14,469 nucleotides of DNA from Thermotogaceae bacterium. Lineage in GTDB: Bacteria; Thermotogota; Thermotogae; Thermotogales; Thermotogaceae. The position numbers and the translations under genes are program-made. This document shows, one piece after another, positions 1-5,666 of the stretch (position 1 is the stretch's first letter; each line of letters opens with the position of its first letter). The stretch covers positions 1-14,469 of the forward strand of contig JAGHBG010000163.1 of the NCBI GenBank assembly GCA_021161105.1, given 5' to 3'. The notes under the pieces are model-generated. The model did no database searches, was not told the origin of the DNA, and was given only the letters and a program-made list of their open reading frames with translations.

Positions 1-872
1 GGATTAACTGGTATAAGATTGACGAAAACTCTAAGACCTTTAAGAACTTCAACAAGTTTTAAAGCATCCGCATCGTAATCGTTAAATTCTCTTATCATGA
101 TATATTCAATCGACACTCTATTTCCCGTTATCTCTTGATATTCTTTTGCGGCTTGTACAACCTCTTCTATTGGATACTTAATATTTATTGGAACTATCTT
201 ATCCCTTTTTGAATTATATGATGAATGTAAAGAAATTGCTAATCGTGATTTCATTCCATCTTTTGCATATAACACAATCTTATCGGGAATTCCAACAGTT
301 GACACTGTTATATGTCTAACCCCAATATTGAGCATCTTTTTATTGTTCAAGATTTTGATACTTTTTATAACATTATTATAGTTCAAGAAAGGTTCCCCCA
401 TACCCATGTAAACCACATTACCTATTCTTACCTTCTCTTCTCTTTCCATATGAAGAATTTGAGCGACTATTTCAGAAACCGATAGATTTCTTACATAACC
501 ACTCAAACCCGTTGCGCAGAATTTACAGCCAATTGGGCACCCAACTTGCGTAGATATGCAGGCAGCAATTCTATTTTTGTAAAAGAGAAGTACTGATTCT
601 ACTGTATTTCCATCTGAAAGTTTCCACAAGAATTTTGTCGTTCTATCCTTCTTTGAAACCTGCTTGTCCAAAAGTTCGAACTTTTCTATAAAATAATTTT
701 CATCCAGAATTTTTCTCTGTTCTTTGGAAAGGTTGGTCATATCAGAAAAGGTTGAAACCTTTTTGTTGTATATCCAGTCTGAGATTTGATCAGCTCTGTA
801 CTTTTCCCATCCTAACTTTTCTGTAACTTCCGTAACCAATTCGTCATAATCCAAATCCGTTATGGCTTTCAT
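1..872 (-). CDS. rlmN: RlmN, dual-specificity 23S rRNA/tRNA adenine-C2 methyltransferase (3' end beyond window)
   Basis: This radical SAM enzyme methylates C2 of A2503 in 23S rRNA and of A37 in some tRNAs. Translating the minus strand from the ATG at 872 gives about 290 residues. The motif CISTQVGCPIGCKFC lies at residues 105-119: C112, C116 and C119 form the CX3CX2C iron-sulfur site, and C105 corresponds to the conserved cysteine just before the motif in E. coli RlmN (C118). GMGEP follows at about residue 149, and LIPVNP lies at the left edge. Roughly the last 50-60 residues, including the second methyl-carrying cysteine, are outside the window. The start is supported by a GGAGGTGG Shine-Dalgarno just upstream (877-884). 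It is divergent from the ATP-grasp gene. The family assignment is firm; modification of this organism's RNAs is by analogy. Confidence 0.96.
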   Translation of the reverse strand, partial: MKAITDLDYDELVTEVTEKLGWEKYRADQISDWIYNKKVSTFSDMTNLSKEQRKILDENYFIEKFELLDKQVSKKDRTTKFLWKLSDGNTVESVLLFYKNRIAACISTQVGCPIGCKFCATGLSGYVRNLSVSEIVAQILHMEREEKVRIGNVVYMGMGEPFLNYNNVIKSIKILNNKKMLNIGVRHITVSTVGIPDKIVLYAKDGMKSRLAISLHSSYNSKRDKIVPINIKYPIEEVVQAAKEYQEITGNRVSIEYIMIREFNDYDADALKLVEVLKGLRVFVNLIPVN

Positions 873-903
873 TTATCCACCTCCGCAGCTTCCATTATTA
901 TCT

Positions 904-932
904 TTTATACCACATTGCAGAAAAAATTTCGA
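904..932 (-). promoter_or_regulatory. Candidate promoter for rlmN
   Basis: Read on the minus strand, TCGAAA (927-932) is followed after 17 bp by TATAAA (904-909), with TG one base ahead of the -10 (extended -10). It lies about 30 bp upstream of the rlmN start codon. Each hexamer differs from the sigma-70 consensus, so this is a plausible housekeeping promoter and not a certain one. Confidence 0.5.
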
Positions 933-974
933 TGCTTTTAAAGGTAGTGGCATAAGGATTATTTCAAATTTAAG

Positions 975-990
975 GTACTTTATAATATAC
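975..990 (+). promoter_or_regulatory. Candidate -10 element for the ATP-grasp/hydantoinase unit
   Basis: A perfect TATAAT lies at 981-986, about 75 bp upstream of the chosen ATG at 1062. No convincing -35 hexamer is seen 16-18 bp upstream. If used, it would leave a leader of about 65 nt. A second AT-rich stretch (1030-1040) closer to the gene is an alternative. Confidence 0.4.
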
Positions 991-1061
991 TTAATAATAA
1001 ACTAAAAATGCGGTGCATCAACATTACTTTATATTATAGAAAATTTATAGGGGGGGAACTT

Positions 1062-2009
1062 ATGAAAGTTGCTATAGTGTGTGATGATAAATTGGATGAA
1101 CATAAAGAAGGGATGCTTGATGCTGTAAAAAATGCCCTTGAAAAGAAATTTGAAGTTGGAGTAGTCCCTTTTGATGAAAATTTCATGGAAAATATTAAAA
1201 ACTATGATATCGCATTTAACATGGCAACTTCAGGTGGGAAAGATGGAAGACAACTTCATGTTCCAGCGGTTTTAGACTTGCTTGGAATTCCATACACAGC
1301 TGCTCCGGCCCTTTCTCACGCTTTATGTATAGACAAAGGTGTCACTAAATCAGTTCTTTTATCTCATGGTATAAATACAGCAAGATTTTTTGTGGTTTAT
1401 CCTGGGGAAGATGTACCAGAGCATGACCTTAATTTTCCTTTAATAGCTAAACCCTTAAGGGAAGGTAGCTCGAAAGGTTTAAAAAAAGAATCAGTATGTT
1501 ATAACAACAGAGAGCTTGGGAATATGGTTAAATGGATTCACGAAAGTTTTCATGAAGGAGCACTTGTGGAAGAATTCATAGACGGAACAGAAGTTACAGT
1601 GGGACTTTTGGAAAGGGGTGGAAGTGTTAAGGTTCTACCATTACTTGAGATAGATTTTTCAGAGCTTCCCGAAGGGGTAGAAAAATTTTACTCAGATAAA
1701 GTGAAAAATCACGGTTACGACAGGTATATAAATTACATAATTCCGGCAAGACTTGACAAAGGTATGTATAAAAAAATAGAAGAAGCTGCAAAGAGAGCTT
1801 TTAAGGTCTTAGGGCTTAGAGATTATGCTCGTATGGATATAAGGATAAAAGATAGGAATTATTACATTCTCGATGTTAATTCCTTACCTCTCCTTGTTCC
1901 AGGGTATTCTGATATCACAAAGATGGCAGAAGCGGCTGGGATGAAGTATGATGATCTGATTTTGGCTATAATGAATTCAGCCATTAAAAGATACAATCTA
2001 AAAGGATGA
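1062..2009 (+). CDS. D-Ala-D-Ala ligase-like ATP-grasp enzyme, substrate unknown
   Basis: This is a 315-residue ATP-grasp protein resembling D-alanine-D-alanine ligases in layout: an N-terminal Rossmann-like part, then DKxxTK at residues 91-96, the ATP lysine in IAKP (K130), the EGSSKGL loop (134-140), and metal-ligand candidates D259, D271 and N273. True Ddl enzymes have GGxSxEHxVS near the N-terminus, ExNTxPGMT near the C-terminus and ASA before MDK. Here the N-terminus reads VCDDKLDEHKEG and the C-terminus ILDVNSLPLLVPGYSD, so the D-Ala-binding hallmarks are altered. It may make a different peptide or amide bond. The frame is open back to 1008, but the ATG at 1062 sits 5 nt after an AGGGGGGG Shine-Dalgarno. 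It abuts a hydantoinase gene, which suggests a shared pathway. Canonical Ddl activity is possible but I do not favour it. Confidence 0.8.
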   Translation: MKVAIVCDDKLDEHKEGMLDAVKNALEKKFEVGVVPFDENFMENIKNYDIAFNMATSGGKDGRQLHVPAVLDLLGIPYTAAPALSHALCIDKGVTKSVLLSHGINTARFFVVYPGEDVPEHDLNFPLIAKPLREGSSKGLKKESVCYNNRELGNMVKWIHESFHEGALVEEFIDGTEVTVGLLERGGSVKVLPLLEIDFSELPEGVEKFYSDKVKNHGYDRYINYIIPARLDKGMYKKIEEAAKRAFKVLGLRDYARMDIRIKDRNYYILDVNSLPLLVPGYSDITKMAEAAGMKYDDLILAIMNSAIKRYNLKG

Positions 2010-2023
2010 AAGAGGGTGAAATT

Positions 2024-3352
2024 GTGTATGATCTTGCTATAAAGAATGGGCTTGTGTATATAAAAGGGGAATTTGTAAGAGCTAATTTATATGTGAAAGA
2101 AGGTAAAATTGCTGCCATAACAAAGGATTCTTTTGAGGCTAAAGAGGTATACAATGCAGGTGGCAAATGGGTTCTTCCGGGTTTTATTGATCCGCATGTC
2201 CATTTTAAATTAAAGGTGGCAAATTGGACTTCAGTGGATGACTTCTACCATGGAAGCATAAGTGCAGCATTTGGTGGCATAACAACGATAATTGATTTTA
2301 TCGATCCAGCTTCGGGTGTTCAGGAGATAAAAGAGTTTTTTAAAAGAAGACTTGAAGATGCAAAAGATAGTGTGATAGATTACGCTTTTCACTCAACTAT
2401 AGCCAACCCTAAGGATCCTGCAGAGGAAGTTGCGAAGGCAAGCAAGAATCTTGGTATGGCAAGTATAAAGCTTTTCACTACTTACTCAAACACAGATAGG
2501 AGAACTTACGATAGGTACATAGATGACCTCTTGGCTCTTTCAAGAAATATGGGTTTTGTTGTGGTTGTTCATGCAGAAAACGATGAGATAATTAAAAAAT
2601 ATGAAGGGGTTAATGTTCTTCCAAAGGATCATTCAAGAACCAGACCAACAATAGCGGAGCTTTCAGAAGTTGCTAAGCTTGCGCAAATGAGCGTTTACAG
2701 GAATGGCCAGCTCTATATAGTTCATGTATCCAGTGGTATAACAGCCAAAGAAGTTTTCAAGAGATTTTCCGACGCTCTCTTTGAAAACATAATCCTTGAA
2801 AGCTGTCCTCATTACTTCTGGCTTGACGATACTTTTTTTGAAGGAGACGATGGTAAGCTGTTTTTGATGACTCCTCCTTTGAGATCACTGTATGAAAGAG
2901 ATCTTTTAAGAGAAAATTTTGACGCTATATACACAATTGGAACCGATCATTGTTCTTTCACGAAGGAATTGAAAAATTCTGGAGAGTACACAACAGAAAT
3001 TCCTCAAGGAATTGGAGGAGTTGAATTTTCATTCGTTCTTATGTATACGCTTTTTGGAGAAGAAGTTATAGATAGGTTTACGGAAAATGTTGCAAGAGTT
3101 TATGGCCTTTATCCAAAAAAAGGAGTGATTGAAGTAGGTAGCGATGCTGATGTGGTTGTGTTTGATCCAGAAATTGAATGGACAATAAATAATCATCATT
3201 CTGTGAGCGATTACAATGTCTATAAAGGGATCAAAGTAAGAGGAAAGATTTTGAGCACAGTATCTAAGGGTAAATTTCTTGTAAAAGATGGAAGGTTTTT
3301 GGGAGAAAGGGGTTGGGGTAAATATTTGGAAAGAAAGGAAATATACTGGTAG
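2024..3352 (+). CDS. D-hydantoinase / dihydropyrimidinase-type cyclic amidohydrolase
   Basis: This 442-residue amidohydrolase of the hydantoinase/dihydropyrimidinase family hydrolyses cyclic amide (imide/ureide) rings using a two-metal site. All expected metal ligands are present: H58 and H60 in DPHVHF, the lysine to be carboxylated K149 in ASIKLF, H183 in VVHAEND, H234 in YIVHVSSG and D308 in GTDHCSF. Y154, five residues after the lysine, matches the substrate-binding tyrosine of D-hydantoinases. The C-terminal NNHHSVSDYNVYKG is typical of this subgroup as against allantoinase or dihydroorotase. The GTG at 2024 is preferred: GAGGGTG sits about 7 nt upstream and the protein then begins YDLAIKNG. 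An ATG at 2006 overlaps the previous stop as ATGA but has no spaced Shine-Dalgarno. The true substrate is not evident from the sequence. Confidence 0.88.
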   Translation: MYDLAIKNGLVYIKGEFVRANLYVKEGKIAAITKDSFEAKEVYNAGGKWVLPGFIDPHVHFKLKVANWTSVDDFYHGSISAAFGGITTIIDFIDPASGVQEIKEFFKRRLEDAKDSVIDYAFHSTIANPKDPAEEVAKASKNLGMASIKLFTTYSNTDRRTYDRYIDDLLALSRNMGFVVVVHAENDEIIKKYEGVNVLPKDHSRTRPTIAELSEVAKLAQMSVYRNGQLYIVHVSSGITAKEVFKRFSDALFENIILESCPHYFWLDDTFFEGDDGKLFLMTPPLRSLYERDLLRENFDAIYTIGTDHCSFTKELKNSGEYTTEIPQGIGGVEFSFVLMYTLFGEEVIDRFTENVARVYGLYPKKGVIEVGSDADVVVFDPEIEWTINNHHSVSDYNVYKGIKVRGKILSTVSKGKFLVKDGRFLGERGWGKYLERKEIYW

Positions 3353-3399
3353 GAAACAATGCGTAAAATAGAAACAAATGAAACGGTTTTAAACTGGAT

Positions 3400-3430
3400 A
3401 GACGCTCCTAATATGGAGCGTCTTTTGTTA
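3400..3430 (+). terminator. Intrinsic terminator after the hydantoinase gene
   Basis: A perfect inverted repeat GACGCTCC-TAATAT-GGAGCGTC (3401-3422), extended by one A-T pair, is followed by TTTTGTTATT. It lies about 48 nt past the hydantoinase stop and just before the flagellar promoter, so it separates the two transcription units. Confidence 0.93.
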
Positions 3431-3431
3431 T

Positions 3432-3458
3432 TAAAGAATGCTGCATTTTTGTCGATTT
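3432..3458 (+). promoter_or_regulatory. Candidate sigma-28 (FliA) promoter of the flgM operon
   Basis: TAAAGAAT (3432-3439), an 11-nt spacer and GTCGATTT (3451-3458) match the flagellar sigma-28 consensus TAAAGTTT-N11-GCCGATAA in spacing and in 11 of 16 positions, with the TAAA and CGAT cores intact. The expected start, near 3465, leaves a short leader before the flgM Shine-Dalgarno. No equally good sigma-70 pair is seen. It lies between the terminator and flgM. Confidence 0.6.
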
Positions 3459-3491
3459 ACTGTATGGATAACAATATAGGAGGTGTCCGTT

Positions 3492-3761
3492 ATGATTGAT
3501 AAGATCAAAGGTGTTGGAGGTCCTGATCCTTTAAAAGGAGTTTACGATAAAAAAGTAGAAAAATATAAGGGAAAGTCGAAAGTAGAAAGGGAAAGTTTGG
3601 AGCTTTCCGGTAAAGGTTTTTTGGAATCAGTCCTTGAAAAGTCTGAAGAAATACCAGAGGTTCGACAGGAACTTGTTGAACAGCTTAAAAAGGCGATAGA
3701 AAGTGGAAATTATGTTGTGGATGTAAAGAATATAGTAAAGAGGATGTTAGGGGGCGAATAA
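3492..3761 (+). CDS. flgM: FlgM, anti-sigma-28 factor
   Basis: FlgM holds FliA (sigma-28) inactive until the hook-basal body is complete, when it is secreted. The 89-residue length fits the family. The C-terminal half carries the family pattern: VRQELVEQLKKAIESGNYVV at about residues 57-76, then VKNIVKRML. The N-terminal half is Lys/Glu/Gly-rich and probably disordered, as usual. The ATG at 3492 is chosen because GGAGGTG lies 6 nt upstream; an in-frame GTG at 3483 lies inside that Shine-Dalgarno. First gene of flgM-flgN-flgL-fliW-flgK, it ends 1 nt before flgN. A FliA-like promoter upstream would let FlgM limit its own synthesis. Residues 1-10 almost match those of FliE in this window. Confidence 0.88.
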   Translation: MIDKIKGVGGPDPLKGVYDKKVEKYKGKSKVERESLELSGKGFLESVLEKSEEIPEVRQELVEQLKKAIESGNYVVDVKNIVKRMLGGE

Positions 3762-3762
3762 T

Positions 3763-4245
3763 TTGTTAAAAGAGTTAATTGATGTAATGCAGAAAGAGAA
3801 GGAGCTTTTCGAAGAGTTGATAAATATTATAAAAGAGCAAAAAGTTGTGATGATAGAAAGGGATACCGAAAAAATGACCAGCTTATCTGATAAGATGGAG
3901 GAGGTTCTTTTTGAGATAGATAGAATGGACAATGAAAGGCATGAGCTTTTTAATAAATACAAACAAAAACTTGGCCTCGATGAAGCAACCAGTTTTGATG
4001 AGCTATTAAACTGTATTGAAGGGGAAGAAAGAGAAAATTTCATCAATTCAACTACGGATTTTTTGCTTACTTTGAATGAACTTGCGGCTGAGCTTCAGGG
4101 TATGAGGGAGATGATGGAGTTTGAGAAATCCTATTTTGATTTTGTTACATCATTACTGTCTGACAATGAAAATAAAGGTATATATAAAAGCGATGGAAGT
4201 AACTATTCACAGCCGAATAAGAAAGTGTTTGATGTGAGGTGGTAG
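3763..4245 (+). CDS. flgN: FlgN-like export chaperone for FlgK/FlgL
   Basis: FlgN is the cytosolic chaperone that binds the C-terminal helices of hook-associated proteins FlgK and FlgL and delivers them to the flagellar export gate. The 160-residue product is almost wholly helical and charged, with a long N-terminal coiled-coil-like region (about residues 1-60) and another helix at about 95-130. Length and composition match FlgN. Sequence identity in this family is low, so position between flgM and flgL is the main support. The start is a TTG at 3763, with AGGGGG eight nt upstream inside the end of flgM; the next ATG (3787) lacks a Shine-Dalgarno. It ends 2 nt before the preferred flgL start. 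Confidence 0.8.
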   Translation: MLKELIDVMQKEKELFEELINIIKEQKVVMIERDTEKMTSLSDKMEEVLFEIDRMDNERHELFNKYKQKLGLDEATSFDELLNCIEGEERENFINSTTDFLLTLNELAAELQGMREMMEFEKSYFDFVTSLLSDNENKGIYKSDGSNYSQPNKKVFDVRW

Positions 4246-4247
4246 AT

Positions 4248-5144
4248 GTGAGGATAACTGACTTGATGATAAGGAGTAATATACTTTATGATGTACAGTC
4301 TACATTGAGAAGGATAGATAAGTATCACAGGGAGCTGTCGAGTGGTAAAAAAGTTCAATATCCTAGCGATGATGCGGTTGTCGCAACAAGAGTTTCTGGT
4401 ACTGAGAGTAAGTTGAGGGAGCTCGAACAATACAAAAGAAATGCTACACATGTTGAGAATATAATGGAATCTTATGATTCCATATCTCAGGAAGTTTCCG
4501 CTATATATCAGAGAGTAAGGGAGCTATTAGTAAGGGCTTCCAATGGCACAATGAGTGAAGATGATAGAAAGGCAATAGCTGAGGAACTTAAAGAAATAAT
4601 GGACCACTTTGCTAACATAGCAAACACGCAGGTGGGTGGAGAATATATCTTCGGTGGAGTAAGAACGGATGTTCCGCCTGTTCAGCAGGAAGATGATGAA
4701 TGGAGAATAGTTCTTCCGCCGGAATCTGCCAAAAAGAGGAGCATTCAGATATTTGGTATGAACGTGGAATACGGTTTGACAGTGTATGATATTTTCAAAG
4801 CACGAAATGGGAAGAATGTTTTTGAAATGTTGAAAAATGCTGTAGATGCTTTAGAGAGAAATGATGGAAATTATATTAGGAACATATCTCTTAAAGATGT
4901 AGATTATCTTGAAAAGAATGCCATGGAAAACTTTGCAAGAGTGGGAGCTGTTTCAAGAAGTTTAAAACTTGTAAATAAAAGAATAGAGGATCTCAACTTC
5001 TTCCATACTGAATACCTCTCAAAGGAGGCTGATGCTGACCTCACAGAAGTTGTCACAAAACTCTCAATGCAAAACGCTGTTCTTCAGGCTGCTTTAAAAT
5101 CAGGAGCTATGGTACTGCAAAAAACCTTGGTAGATTTTGTTTAA
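4248..5144 (+). CDS. flgL: FlgL (HAP3), hook-filament junction protein
   Basis: FlgL forms the second junction ring between hook and filament, distal to FlgK. The 298-residue protein has the flagellin-like N-terminus (RITDLMIRSNILYDV, then LSSGKKVQYPSDD at about residues 31-43) and a C-terminal helix with SMQNAVLQAALKSGA and LVDFV at the end, both expected for the D0/D1 domains. The length is normal for the family. The GTG at 4248 is chosen because AGGTGG (4237-4242) is 5 nt upstream and the product then begins MRIT, the usual FlgL start; an in-frame GTG at 4239 lies within that Shine-Dalgarno. Here flgL precedes fliW and flgK, the reverse of the usual flgK-flgL order. Confidence 0.94.
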   Translation: MRITDLMIRSNILYDVQSTLRRIDKYHRELSSGKKVQYPSDDAVVATRVSGTESKLRELEQYKRNATHVENIMESYDSISQEVSAIYQRVRELLVRASNGTMSEDDRKAIAEELKEIMDHFANIANTQVGGEYIFGGVRTDVPPVQQEDDEWRIVLPPESAKKRSIQIFGMNVEYGLTVYDIFKARNGKNVFEMLKNAVDALERNDGNYIRNISLKDVDYLEKNAMENFARVGAVSRSLKLVNKRIEDLNFFHTEYLSKEADADLTEVVTKLSMQNAVLQAALKSGAMVLQKTLVDFV

Positions 5145-5159
5145 CGGAGGGGATAGAAT

Positions 5160-5663
5160 ATGGTGTACAGAACAAAATTTGGTGAGATTGAAATAAGTGA
5201 TAACGATATACTTGATTTTGACATGGGACTGCCGGGTTTTGAGAATTTGAAGAAATTTGCTGTTATTTCTCAAGGAACTGAGCCTATAATGTGGCTGGTT
5301 TCCCTTGAAGATGAAAAAATAGCTCTTCCTGTTATTGATCCGTGGATAGTTAGAGTTGACTATGATGTGAAAATCCCAAAAGAAGCCGTGGAATTTCTTG
5401 AACTGGAAAGTGAAGAGGACGTAAAAATCTGGTCTGTTCTTGTTGTACCGAAAGACAGCCCCGAAAACATGACGATAAATCTTCTTGCTCCTATAGTGGT
5501 GAATAAGAAAACAAAAAAGGCAATGCAAGTTATTCTGGAAACAGAGGAGTACGATATAAGACATAGTGTGAGAGAAGAGATAGAGAGAAGCAGGAAAGTC
5601 CTGGAAAGCCTTCAAGAAGGTGCTTTAAAGGAAGAAGAGGTTGTGAAACAAAAGGGGGCTTAA
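5160..5663 (+). CDS. fliW: FliW, flagellar assembly factor / CsrA antagonist
   Basis: FliW binds flagellin and the translational repressor CsrA, linking flagellin secretion to flagellin synthesis. Family motifs are in order: GLPGFENLKKF (about residues 23-33), WLVSLEDEKIALPVIDP (44-60), the conserved stretch from NMTINLLAPIVVNKKTKKA (about 103-121), and EYDIRH near residue 133. At 167 residues it is slightly longer than typical FliW because of a Glu/Arg/Lys-rich helical tail of about 30 residues. The ATG at 5160 has CGGAGGGG upstream. It lies 15 nt after flgL and 3 nt before flgK. The usual partner csrA is not next to it, nor elsewhere in the window. Confidence 0.94.
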   Translation: MVYRTKFGEIEISDNDILDFDMGLPGFENLKKFAVISQGTEPIMWLVSLEDEKIALPVIDPWIVRVDYDVKIPKEAVEFLELESEEDVKIWSVLVVPKDSPENMTINLLAPIVVNKKTKKAMQVILETEEYDIRHSVREEIERSRKVLESLQEGALKEEEVVKQKGA

Positions 5664-5666
5664 AAT

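Noticed and set aside
1008..1061. N-terminal extension of the ATP-grasp protein (MRCINITLYYRKFIGGEL)
   Set aside because: The ATG at 1008 has no Shine-Dalgarno, while the ATG at 1062 follows a strong G-rich one and starts at the conserved beta-strand.
873..1061. Possible riboswitch or structured leader in the rlmN / ATP-grasp divergent gap
   Set aside because: Apart from promoter-like hexamers and the G-rich Shine-Dalgarno, I saw no conserved aptamer motif or stable hairpin.
1062..2009. Straight annotation as Ddl, D-alanine-D-alanine ligase
   Set aside because: The ATP-grasp core fits, but the N-terminal GGxSxEHxVS and C-terminal NTxPGMT signatures are missing, so a ddl symbol would over-claim.
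3747..4046. A 99-codon minus-strand frame opposite flgN
   Set aside because: Ser/Leu-rich mirror of an AT-rich, helical coding sequence; no start signals and no family resemblance.
5100..5615. A 171-codon open frame on the minus strand inside flgL/fliW
   Set aside because: It is antisense to fliW, whose product is unmistakable; it has no Shine-Dalgarno and an unlikely Phe/His/Tyr-rich composition.
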